Part shown: positions 1 through 8,495 of the stretch, piece after piece
How positions within the stretch are numbered: the first letter of the stretch is position 1
Layout of the letters: each line of letters begins with the position of its first letter
Origin: Willaertia magna
Lineage: Eukaryota > Heterolobosea > Eutetramitea > Acrasida > Naegleriidae
NCBI GenBank assembly: GCA_902984215.1
Contig: CADWAF010001119.1
Location: 1 to 10,128 of the forward strand
DNA length: 10,128 nt
Direction of reading: 5' to 3'
Translations under genes and position numbers: made by a program
The notes under the pieces: generated by a model
What the model was told of the DNA's origin: nothing
The model's input: only the letters and a program-made list of their open reading frames with translations
The model's database searches: none

Positions 1-9
1 AAAAATAAA

Positions 10-1827
10 ATGATTGCTTTTCTTTTATCTTTATTGGCCATTGGTCTCTCTATTTACTTTTTCTACTTGGAATATATTCGTATTAATAATGAAAAATCAT
101 CTAATAACAATATCCCAAACAAAGTAAAAGAAGAAGAAAATAAAATTATTGAAAAACAAGAAAAGAAGAAGAATGAAGCTGTAAAAGAAATTACTAAAGA
201 GATCGTTAAAGTACATGAAGAAAAAAAGAATGAAAGTATTAAAAAAGAAATTATCACACCACCTACAAAAGAAGAAGAATCACCATTAGAAGAAGAAGAA
301 GAAGAACATCACAATGATGAAGATTCTAAAGAATTATTACAAACAATTATCTCACAATCTCTTCAAACAACAAAGAGTCATTTATTAACTGATTTAATTA
401 ATCAAGAAGCTGAAGCTACTGCATCAACTGTTATTTCAGTAACTCCAACAAAACAAACATCTTTATTAGATGAAGAAGAAGAAGAAACAATTACAAGTTA
501 TGAAGAAGAAAATGATAATAGAACTTCTGTTGATGTTGATCTTTTAATGGAAAGTTTGAAAGATGACAGTTCAAGAGAATCAATAGAAAAAATTAAAAAA
601 CAATTAGAAAAAAGAGAAAATATTTTAAATGAAATATTAACTACAGAAGAATATTATGTTAAAGGATTATTAATTATGGATATGATTTTTAGAAAGCCAA
701 TGAAAGAAAGAAAGATTTGTGACGTTAAAGTGATTGACACAATCTTTCAATCAAATAATTTAGATATTTTAATTGGTGTAAATCAAAAATTTTTAAATGG
801 ATTAAGAGAATTATATGAAAATATGAAAAACTTAAAACATTTAGAAGTTTTAAATCAATCACAATCTTTACAATCAACCACACAATCAACACAAAAGAAT
901 AACAACAATGCCTTTTCAGTTACAAAAGCAACTAGAGGATTTGGAAATAATGAAAATGATGACAATTTAAATAACCAATCATTTGATAATATTGGTTCTT
1001 TATTAAACCATTTCGCTCATGCATTTAAATTATATTCTACTTATATTTCTGGATATAAAAAATCAAATGCTTTATTAACTGAAGAAAGAAAGAAAAATAA
1101 AAAATTAAATAATTTTTTAGAAAATCAAAAGAAATTATTGAGAGAACAAGGTGAAAGAATTACTCAATTAGAAGGTTATATTGTTACACCTATTCAACGT
1201 ATTCGTAAGTATTATTTTGTTGTAATTAATATTTTAAAAATATTAGCGAGATATCGTTTATTATTGGAAGATTTATTAAAGAATACACCTGAACATGATT
1301 TTAATAGACCACAATTAGAGGAAGCATTAGAATTAATTAAAAATATTGCTAAATATATTAATGAAGCTGAATTAAAAGTTGAAAATATTCAAATTACATC
1401 ACATATGGTTCACAAATTAAAATTAAAAGGTTTTATTAAACCATCAAGATATTTAATTGTTTATTTCTCTGAAGAAAATGATAATACATTATGTTATAAA
1501 ACAAGTACAAATAAGACTGCTAATTGTGAAGTTTATGTATTTAGTGATGTTTTAGTAGTTCATAAAAGATTTGACAGTTTTATTAAATCAAAGATTGAAG
1601 TATTTAGTTTAAGAAAAGGAATGACATTAAATAAAAAGGAATTAACAGATCTAAAGATGAATGATAAAGAAGATTTAAATGAAATTCATTTACAATTTAT
1701 TTATAAAAATAACGATAAAAAAGAATTAACCATTTATTGTAAAGAAAGAGATAATTATTTGAAATTACAAAAGGCAATTTCATCTGCAGTTTCCTTTACA
1801 CCAACAGCTTCATCACCTGTATTGTAA
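10..1827 (+). CDS. Membrane-anchored DH-PH Rho guanine nucleotide exchange factor
   Basis: Exons are 10-1204 and 1247-1827, giving 591 residues after removal of a 42-nt intron. Residues 3-20 are a hydrophobic stretch, probably a single membrane anchor. Residues 28-190 are charged low-complexity sequence with glutamate runs near 89-99 and 155-159. The DH (RhoGEF) domain spans about 202-437. It opens with ILNEILTTEEYYVKGL and has the family hallmark TPIQRIPRYRLLLEDLLKNT around 393-412, the last helix that contacts the GTPase. An N/Q/S-rich insert lies near 282-325. A PH-like domain follows at about 446-575, with the strand motif CEVYVFSDVLVVHKR. The family exchanges GDP for GTP on Rho/Rac GTPases; which one is used cannot be told. 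The start has the hydrophobic anchor directly after it, but no upstream in-frame stop is visible in the nine bases available. The stop is TAA. Confidence 0.9.
   Translation: MIAFLLSLLAIGLSIYFFYLEYIRINNEKSSNNNIPNKVKEEENKIIEKQEKKKNEAVKEITKEIVKVHEEKKNESIKKEIITPPTKEEESPLEEEEEEHHNDEDSKELLQTIISQSLQTTKSHLLTDLINQEAEATASTVISVTPTKQTSLLDEEEEETITSYEEENDNRTSVDVDLLMESLKDDSSRESIEKIKKQLEKRENILNEILTTEEYYVKGLLIMDMIFRKPMKERKICDVKVIDTIFQSNNLDILIGVNQKFLNGLRELYENMKNLKHLEVLNQSQSLQSTTQSTQKNNNNAFSVTKATRGFGNNENDDNLNNQSFDNIGSLLNHFAHAFKLYSTYISGYKKSNALLTEERKKNKKLNNFLENQKKLLREQGERITQLEGYIVTPIQRIRKYYFVVINILKILARYRLLLEDLLKNTPEHDFNRPQLEEALELIKNIAKYINEAELKVENIQITSHMVHKLKLKGFIKPSRYLIVYFSEENDNTLCYKTSTNKTANCEVYVFSDVLVVHKRFDSFIKSKIEVFSLRKGMTLNKKELTDLKMNDKEDLNEIHLQFIYKNNDKKELTIYCKERDNYLKLQKAISSAVSFTPTASSPVL
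1205..1246 (+). other. 42-nt in-frame intron in the Rho-GEF gene
   Basis: Starts GTAAGT and ends ATATTAG. It is a multiple of three and has no stop in the host frame, so the unspliced frame stays open and would insert 14 hydrophobic residues between QRI and RYRLLLE. Splicing joins ATT C to CG AGA (phase 1), creates a proline codon, and restores the near-universal DH motif QRIPRY. The donor and acceptor match the other three introns in this window. Confidence 0.9.
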
Positions 1828-1830
1828 AAA

Positions 1831-1842
1831 AATAAATTTATT
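1831..1842. promoter_or_regulatory. Palindromic AATAAA signal shared by convergent genes
   Basis: AATAAATTTATT is a perfect 12-bp palindrome, so it presents AATAAA on both strands. It lies 3 nt after the Rho-GEF stop and 32 nt after the kinase stop on the other strand. A second minus-strand AATAAA is at 1854-1859. Use as poly(A) signals is inferred from the canonical hexamer and the position; AATAAA is common by chance in DNA this AT-rich. Confidence 0.4.
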
Positions 1843-1873
1843 TAACAAGTGTATTTATTTATTTTGTTATAAT

Positions 1874-3596
1874 TTACTGTAATAATTCTTTAACTTTACG
1901 GAATAATTTAAATTTAGAAGCTGACTTTTGTTGTGGTTGTTGTTGTTGTTGTTGATTATTTGAAGGTATCATATTATTATTTAATTGTTGTTGTTGTTGT
2001 AAATGTTCTCTTTCTAATTGTTCTTCTCTTTGTTTCCTTAATTGTTCTTCTCTTAATTGTTGTTCTTTTTGTCTTCTTTCTCTAATCATCTTCTTCTTTT
2101 GTTCAATTAAAGAAATATTTGGATAAATATAAGAATTTCTATTATTTAATTTATCTTTTCTAAACTTAATAATAGATTCATAACATTCCTTTTTAATATC
2201 TTCTGAATCAATTAATTTATCTTCCCATGTAAAATCAAATTTAGATTCACAATAAACAATATCACTTTCTTCAAATAAATCACTAAAATAAGGATGACGT
2301 ATAGCTTCTAAAGCACTTATTCTTTTTTCATAATTAAATTCTAACATGCTTCTTAATAAATCTAAAGCTAATGGATTAGCATTTGTAAATAATTTTGTAA
2401 AATCTTTTGGATCACATTTAGGTAAAGTAGTCATAAATTCAATACCTTGATCACTTCCTTTTATATCTTCTAATTTAGGAGTACCTAAAATAGAAATAAT
2501 TCTACGCATTTGATCTACAGCACATGTTCCTCTAAATAATACTTTTCTACCAATTAATTCAGCCATAATACAACCAACTGACCACATATCAGTCTCTTTA
2601 CTTACAATATCATTATTTAAAATTAATTCAGGAGCTCTATACCATCTAGTTTGTACATAATTAGTTGACATTCTAGGATCTAAATCAAAATCTATTCCTC
2701 TAGCTAATCCAAAATCACATATCTTTAATTCACAATTACTATTTAATAATATATTCTCTGGTTTTAAATCTCTATGTAATATATTAGCACTTTGTGTATA
2801 ATGTACTGCTAATAATATTTGATAAATAAAATATTTAACATGTTGATCCGTTAGTGATTGATCTGATGATAAAATATCTCTTAAATCTGCTTCCATTAAA
2901 TCTGTAATGAAATATACATCTCCAAAACTATCATAATCTCTAGGTGGTACACAATCTAATAATCTAACTATATTTGGATGATATAAATGTTGTAAGATTT
3001 TTAATTCTCTTAAAATACGTTTCTGTGACATTTTACTTCGATGAGGATAATTTTGTTCTCCATTTTTACTAATGCGCGGGAAAACATTTTTATTCTTTTT
3101 TACCGCTATTTTTTGTCCTGTTCTAGTATTGACTGCTGAACAGACAACTCCATAACTACCCTATCATGATGATGATAATAATAATAGTATAAATATATAA
3201 ATAAATAAATAAATAAATGAAATAAATACTTACTTGTCCACGAATAGCTTCTAATTGATATTTTTTTTGAATTTCAAATATTTCTCCTTCCATTTCTTTT
3301 GCTTCTAATTGATCATATTCAGGTACTTGTTCTAATGAAGTATTTCCCAAAAGGGAACTTAATTTTAAAAATGAATTACTTGATATTTTTGAATTATTTA
3401 AATTTTCACTCATTGTTGCATTCATATTTTCGTCTTCTTCTATTAACTCTTGTTGATTATGATGTGTTGACGTTGATTGATTGTGATAGATAGGTTGTTG
3501 ATGATGATAGCTAGCAGTAGTACTACTATTATGTTGTTGTTGTTGTATTTCTTCTTGTCTTGTTGATGATAACTGTTCTTGATGATGATCATTCAT
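1874..3596 (-). CDS. MAP-kinase-like Ser/Thr kinase, TNY activation loop
   Basis: Exons are 3596-3234 and 3160-1874, 549 residues. The start follows an in-frame stop 27 nt upstream. Residues 1-60 are rich in Q, H, S and T. The kinase domain begins near 113 with the glycine loop RGQGSYGVV (119-127) and ATP-binding Lys142 in IAVKK. Glu173 in ILRELKIL is the likely helix-C glutamate. HRDLKPEN has catalytic Asp252, and DFG is 270-272. The activation loop contains Thr287-Asn288-Tyr289, then VQTRWYRAPE. The linker LMEADL, the RWYRAPE signature, the MAPK-type insert and the HPYFSDLFEESD tail point to the MAP kinase family. About 14 extra residues sit between Lys142 and helix C compared with ERK-type kinases. 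The C-terminus carries a charged, probably coiled-coil stretch (about 474-510), a Q-rich run, and a basic end. MAP kinases are switched on by dual phosphorylation of TxY; ERK, p38 and JNK have E, G and P in the middle, so Asn is unusual. Confidence 0.92.
3161..3233 (-). other. 73-nt intron of the kinase gene, with simple repeats
   Basis: The donor GTAAGT follows the CAA codon for Gln121, and the acceptor ATGATAG precedes GGT for Gly122, so the intron is phase 0. Splicing joins RGQ to GSYGVV, giving a complete ATP-binding glycine loop. The intron is largely an AAAT tetranucleotide run (about 3198-3219) and ATG/ATA trinucleotides (about 3166-3187). It is 30 nt longer than the other introns here, apparently because of these microsatellites. 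Confidence 0.9.
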
Positions 3597-4499
3597 TTTT
3601 GTAAAATTTATAAAAATAAATTATTTAAATTAATTGAAGTCGTTTAGTTGTTGTTTTTTTATCTGAGGATAGTTACCAAGTATATTAACTTTAAAAATAA
3701 TTATTCTTTTTTACAATTTAAAAATTACAAATAAAAAGATTGCAATGTTTAAGGTTGAAGTGAATAGATAATAAGATGATAGAAGTTTAGTTGAATTGTA
3801 TAAAAGGTATTTTAAGTAATCAATAGCAATAGATAACGTTTTGATTGTTGTTATTTGATAATAATATTTTGTTTGTTTGTTTGATAATCTAAAGGATCAG
3901 TTGATGTCTACTTTGCTTTTTTTGATGACAAGTGGCTTCAGATGTTGATAACTGATGATTTGGCAATATAATTCTTTTTTTTTAAAAAAAAATTAAAATC
4001 TTTTTAGGTATAGTGGGTAATGTTAACTTGATGATTTTTATTTACACTTAAATTATTAAAAACCCTTCTTCTTTGTTTTTAATAATAATATCTAGATAAT
4101 GATAAGAGTTGTAGTGGCTATAGGTCTGTCTATAATTTTTTTAAAATAAATTTTTTGATTTTCAAAAAAATTTTTAGTTGTTACCAGATTGAGAACTGGA
4201 TAGAGACAACGTTTACTTTAAAAGGTTTTGCTTTGTCAATCATTAAAAATGTTTAAATACGATTAACAAGATGTGCAGTAGACAAAATTGTACTTGAAAC
4301 AACAAAAAAACAGAAATTGAATAATGTGGAGGATGGTACTTTTGAAAAACTTACTCTAATCTGGGTGTTGAGGTTAGAGCAGTTTTGCCCTTAGAAAGTA
4401 TTTTTCTGTGTGAAAACGTTAGACTTTGGGGAAAACTGTTTTCCCTCAAATAATGATTTTCCAAATCATAAACCCATCAAAAATCTTATCTTTCGACAA
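3597..4499. other. Kinase upstream region, no confident gene
   Basis: This interval should hold the promoter and 5' leader of the minus-strand kinase; no specific element could be identified. It contains a T9A9 palindrome (3975-3992), a near-palindrome of T and A runs around 4149-4175, and two small hairpins near 4354-4379 and 4428-4446. One plus-strand frame (4089-4586) has only two internal stops (TAA 4254, TAG 4392), but it lacks a recognisable protein and runs into the tRNA gene, so it is not called as a gene. Confidence 0.5.
4479..4483 (-). terminator. Pol III terminator of tRNA-Pro
   Basis: A run of five T on the minus strand, 16 nt past the tRNA 3' end, fits the simple oligo-T stop signal of RNA polymerase III. 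Confidence 0.65.
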
Positions 4500-4571
4500 G
4501 GGGAACACTGGGAATCGAACCCAGGGCCTCTCGCACCCAAAGCGAGAATCATACCACTAGACCATGTTCCC
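4500..4571 (-). tRNA. tRNA-Pro (anticodon UGG)
   Basis: The 72-nt gene folds into a full cloverleaf. The acceptor stem is GGGAACA with TGTTCCC, and the discriminator base is C. The anticodon stem CTCGC/GCGAG closes the loop TTTGGGT, so the anticodon is TGG, read as UGG for proline. The T stem CTGGG/CCCAG closes TTCGATT. The internal promoter is intact: the A box TGGTCTAGTGG fits TRGYNNARNGG exactly (4554-4564), and the B box GGTTCGATTCC is at 4511-4521. There is no intron and no encoded CCA, as expected of a nuclear eukaryotic tRNA gene. Confidence 0.96.
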
Positions 4572-4893
4572 AGACTATATTATTGAGGATTTATCTAATT
4601 CTACACAAGAATGGAAGCAATACATTGAGAAAGTAATAACTGAGAAACTTGGACCCCTGGTTGACTAAGATTGTAACATAAACTAAATTATAAAGAATCT
4701 ACTAATTTGTATGGTTGCAATTATCTTTACTGTTTACTTTTACAAAAATTGGGTATTACAAAACCGCCCAATTATTTTAAATAAACTTGAAATTGAAGTA
4801 AATCACGACCTTGAAGCTGATCTGTGAAATATTATCTGCGACGAATAAAGTGTACTAAATAATTAAAACAAACGGCTGATATTGATAGTGCAA
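4572..4893 (+). other. Unassigned spacer between tRNA and eS30-like gene
   Basis: Two short open stretches lie in the same frame as the downstream eS30-like gene. The first, 4564-4668, starts inside the tRNA gene, has 34 codons, and reads FPDYIIEDLSNSTQEWKQYI and onward. The second, 4711-4827, has 38 codons with a hydrophobic N-terminus (MVAIIFTVYF). In-frame stops separate them from each other and from the eS30-like start. No GTAAGT donor of the kind seen in the other genes joins them. They may be exons, relics or chance; none is called as a gene. Confidence 0.4.
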
Positions 4894-5280
4894 ATGGCGT
4901 ATTACGGAAGTCTAGCAAGAAGTGGTAAAGTAAGATACCAAACACCACGAGTCCCAAAAACAAATAATGAAAAGAAAAAAGTTGGAAGAACAAAAATTAA
5001 ATCCAAATTAGAAAATAAAACAAGACAATATAAATCTGGAAATCAAAGGTTAAACGTTTATTCAGACAACCAACATTTCAAAGATAAACAAATAAATACA
5101 GTTGTAGGAATTGAAAGATATTTATTTAGGGAAGAGAAAAAAACTTATGTAGATTTTAAAAAGAAATTCAGAAACACTTATCCCCCAAATTGTTCAAATA
5201 CTAAAAAGTGGCACAACCTGGAAAGAGAAATTTATCAAGAAAGAAACACCAATGAATACATTTTTTTAGAAGAAATATAA
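4894..5280 (+). CDS. eS30-like protein with long unrelated C-terminal tail
   Basis: The first ATG after the in-frame TAA at 4864-4866 gives 128 residues. Residues 5-34 (GSLARSGKVRYQTPRVPK, then EKKKVGRTK) match the conserved start of ribosomal protein eS30, which typically reads GSLARAGKVRGQTPKV followed by a lysine-rich GR segment. eS30 sits on the small subunit near the mRNA entry side and is normally about 60 residues. Here the expected C-terminal core (RRFVNV-like) is not recognisable. It is replaced by about 90 basic, polar residues with no family I know. The lysine codons are mostly AAA and no intron is apparent. The protein could be a very divergent functional eS30, a paralog with another role, or an aging gene copy. 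Family membership of the first 35 residues is seen; ribosomal function is inference. Confidence 0.7.
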   Translation: MAYYGSLARSGKVRYQTPRVPKTNNEKKKVGRTKIKSKLENKTRQYKSGNQRLNVYSDNQHFKDKQINTVVGIERYLFREEKKTYVDFKKKFRNTYPPNCSNTKKWHNLEREIYQERNTNEYIFLEEI

Positions 5281-7426
5281 TTTAAGGTATTACAAAATAA
5301 ATATTAGCCAAATATAACTTTACAAAAATTGTAAATAAAAATAATTGTTGCTTCATTTTCTTCGTTTTTTAAACTAAAGACATATAAAAAGGTTTTTATA
5401 AATTTGTAAATTATATCTATATATACAAATAACTATTTAATATTATAATACAAAATATTAATTTCTTTATTTTTAGAAAAAATAAAAAATTTTTAATTTC
5501 AATCAATAATCAATATAAAAGTTTATAAAATTTAAATATATTTCCATGAAAATTAACTATTATTAATTGAAATTTTTTTTTTATTTATATTATATAAAAA
5601 TAAAAAAACACAAATCTTTTTTATTAATTAAATCTTCTTTATAAGCCAGATTTTTATATATTTTTTTTATTAAATAAGAATGTTTTTTTGTTATAAAAAT
5701 AATAATTATTTTTTTAAAATTTATAAAATTTATAATATAAGTTATAGGTTTATTTATAAAATATAAATATTAAAATAAAAATAACAACAAAAATATTTTT
5801 TTATATATTATAAATAATATAATTTAATATATTTTAAACTTTATAAAAAAATTATTATTATTTATTTTATGATATATATTATTTTTATAAAAAAATATTT
5901 AATTTTTTTAAAATTAATTACAATATTATATTTAAATTATTAAATTACAATTTTTAATATATAAAATTTTAATAAATATATAAAATTAAAAATAATTGTT
6001 ATAGTATTTTAAAAATAATTAATAACTTTTATTTATTATAACATAATAATAAAATAAAAAATATTTTATTTAATTTAAAAAAATTTTAATAATTATATTA
6101 TTTTTAATAATTATAATATAAATATAATAATAAATTTAAATAATAATCTTTTTTAATAAAATTATGTTATAAAATGATTTTAATATATTAAATTAAGATT
6201 AATGTTATATTTATTTAAAAATTTATAATATTATTTAACAATATATAAAAAAATAATAAAAACTTTATAAATTTATGAATTTATTTAACTTTTTTTTAAT
6301 AATAATTATCCTTAATATATCATCTAATGTTTTAATTTTAAATAATTCTTTATATTATATAATAAAATAAATTAGTAATGAAATTAAAATAAAATTTTGT
6401 TTAAAAATAGTATTAAAATATTTGTAATTAATTGTTTAGTTTTATTTAATAAATTATTTTTTAACTAAAATCAAAACAATCATTTTTTTTAAGAATAAAT
6501 AATTAAAAAATAAAAAATGTTAATAATTTTTTTTTAATAAATATAATAATATATTAAATAAAATAATTATAAATAGAATAATATTTTAAAAAAAAATTAA
6601 ATTATATATTGTTAATAATTTAAAAGTATTAAAATTAATTTTAAATTTAAATAATAATAAAAAAAAATAAAAGATATTTTTTAATTAATTATTTTATATT
6701 ATATTTTAAATTAAACTATATTATATTATATTTTATTTTTTAAGACTAATTTATTTAAAATAAATAAAAACTTTATTATTTATTTTAATAATAAATATTA
6801 TAAATTCTACTACATATATAAAATTTATATAACTTTTATTAAAATAAATATTATATTTATTATAATTTTTTATAAACCAATTTTTAAAATTAAAACTAAA
6901 ATAAAACATTACTGTTTTAAAATAATAATAATTTTTTACTTATTTATTTTCAAACTATTTTTTTAACTTAAAATTATATATAATAATTTTGATTTATAAT
7001 AATTAATGTATATTATTAAAAAAATATAAATTTAATTAAAAATAAAATTTATTGTGTTATGATTATAAATAAAGATATTATATAATTATTATTTAAATTT
7101 TTTTAAATTATAATTTAATTACTTTTTTTTTATAAAAAATATTAATTTTCACAAAAAATATGTAAATTTTAAATTTTTTTTAAACAAAAACATGTTATTT
7201 TTTTAAACTTTCTTTAAATGTACTTTTTTCCTCAAAAAAAATATTGATTTTTATAAAAAATATTTGTAAAATCTTGATGATTTCGCACAATTATAAGTAT
7301 ATTTTATTGTTCTAATTTTTAGTTTTCGTAAATTCTTTTTAGAGCTCACGCCAATTTAAAAATTTGACTTTAATTTCCTAATAGCCATTAAACTTCCTGA
7401 TCCACTTAAAATAAGCAAATTTAAAA
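5281..7426. other. 2-kb extremely AT-rich gene-free block (candidate centromere-like element)
   Basis: No coding frame of note is present on either strand. By hand count, 5401-7140 holds about 98 G or C in 1740 bases, near 5.6%; 5821-7140 is near 5%, and the line 6061-6120 has none. The other spacers in this window that were counted are about 20-38% G+C. The block is built of short A and T runs and TAA/TTA words, without an obvious long tandem repeat. The edges are graded: about 20% G+C just after the eS30-like gene, and normal spacer composition again from about 7270. From there to 7426 lies the likely promoter of the F-box-like gene. A 2-kb unique, ~95% AT island resembles Plasmodium centromeres. 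An origin, a matrix-attachment region or a degraded insertion are alternatives. Confidence 0.6.
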
Positions 7427-8429
7427 ATGAAATCTAATCTTTGTCAACTCCCCATAGAGATTTTAGATCAAATTGTATTCTATCTCGCTCACTCCAATGT
7501 GGATGTCATTAATTTTTCAATATGTTGCAAATCTATTCGTTCGGAATTACTTGAATCAAATCCTTTGGTAATTGCCTTGAGAATTTCCTCTGATATTAGA
7601 AAATTAGGAAATGTTAATTGTAAAAGAATGAAGGCACTCTCTAGAAAAATAACTTTTAAAAAACCTGATGATGAGAAAGTATTGAAAGACAACAAGAGAA
7701 AATTTGATGAGTATCAAGGATATACAAAAGAAAAAGTCAAATCTAATGAAAATATAGTGAACACAGATTTGTTTGTAAAGGCATTTAATATTACATCAAA
7801 TTATTATAATATTCATCAGGGAGAAACTGCTGAATATAAATTTGAGAAATGGTTGACTAATAACGTAGAAAGCTATTTCAACGAAGCAAGGAGTGTTACT
7901 ACAAAAAAAACGAATGCAATTACCAAGACTGATGGTATTAAGACGTTGTGGACTAGATTATTTAATGAATTTTTTCTCTTCCAAGTTGGGCAGGAAATTT
8001 GTGAAATTATTTCAAAATGTGTTTATGAAAAAGTGGAGTATACTTCTTGGAATATAGAAGAGAATGAAGATGCATATCCAAGATATTATCTATACAGTGG
8101 TGAATTTTCTATTGATTCTTTTAACTTTAGTTTTAGTTCCAAAGAAGATGAAAGTAAGTTGAATATTATCTAATGTAAATTGACACAAAACTGTAGATGG
8201 TAATAATGATTATTGGAGTCTCTCATTTGATGATGGTGTGGAGTGCTTGCTTGCAGAGGGCCGCTCAGTTCGTATTGACACAACAGATTTTCAACATTTG
8301 AAAACTAATCTCTTTGCTGAATACTCAAACAAGATTAGCAATGAAATCTTTTTAGTTATACTCATGTCCTTGTTGGACTTTCATTACGGTAGCGCGATAC
8401 TCGGTATTAAGGAGTTCGTTTTTACTTAA
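7427..8429 (+). CDS. F-box-like protein, two exons
   Basis: Exons 7427-8153 and 8197-8429 give 319 residues. The ATG follows an in-frame TAA at 7412-7414, so the start is firm. Residues 6-45 (QLPIEILDQIVFYLAHSNVD and on through CCKSIRSELLES) have the spacing of an F-box: LPxEIL, an I/V-rich helix, then a Cys/Lys-rich turn and a final helix. F-box proteins usually bind Skp1 in SCF ubiquitin ligases and choose substrates through their C-terminal part. Here the rest shows no repeats such as LRR, WD40 or kelch, only mixed alpha/beta-like sequence with lysine-rich 66-105. Without splicing the frame would stop at 8171; splicing adds 76 residues, including NDYWSLSFDDGVECLLAEGR. Assignment rests on the short F-box pattern, so the function is tentative. 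Confidence 0.75.
8154..8196 (+). other. 43-nt intron of the F-box-like gene
   Basis: Begins GTAAGTTGAA and ends AAACTGTAG, phase 1. It contains the stop that would end the first exon's frame and has a CTAAT word 19-23 nt before the acceptor region that could serve as a branch site. Joining the exons keeps the frame open for another 76 codons with coding-like composition, to the TAA at 8427-8429. Confidence 0.85.
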
Positions 8430-8495
8430 TAATAAAACATTCTGAATTTCTTAATGGATCTATGGCTGAATTGACACACTTTTAAACTCCAAGAT

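Noticed and set aside
63..257. 64-codon minus-strand frame rich in S, F and L
   Set aside because: It is the complement of the glutamate/lysine-rich linker of the Rho-GEF; such purine-rich coding gives long antisense frames automatically.
3075..3086. E2F-like site (TTTTCCCGCGC on the minus strand)
   Set aside because: It lies within kinase coding sequence, is a single occurrence, and has no promoter context.
3299..3493. 64-codon plus-strand frame
   Set aside because: It lies antisense to kinase exon 1, which has a firm start and splice junction; its leucine-rich content mirrors the opposite strand.
7141..7273. Imperfect direct repeat of about 30 bp at 7141 and 7240
   Set aside because: Both copies are made almost only of A and T runs with several mismatches, so the similarity is expected at this composition.
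5281..7426. Mitochondrial DNA insertion as explanation of the AT block
   Set aside because: No mitochondrial gene, tRNA or rRNA pattern is visible, and about 5% G+C is lower than usual even for AT-rich mitochondrial genomes.
8238..8429. Separate small gene after the F-box-like frame
   Set aside because: It begins at GTG and continues upstream without a stop to the 43-nt intron acceptor; it is the second exon of the F-box-like gene.
8180..8478. Octamer TTGACACA found three times (8180, 8275, 8471)
   Set aside because: The copies fall in an intron, a coding exon and a 3' spacer at irregular spacing; nothing else links them, so chance is likely.
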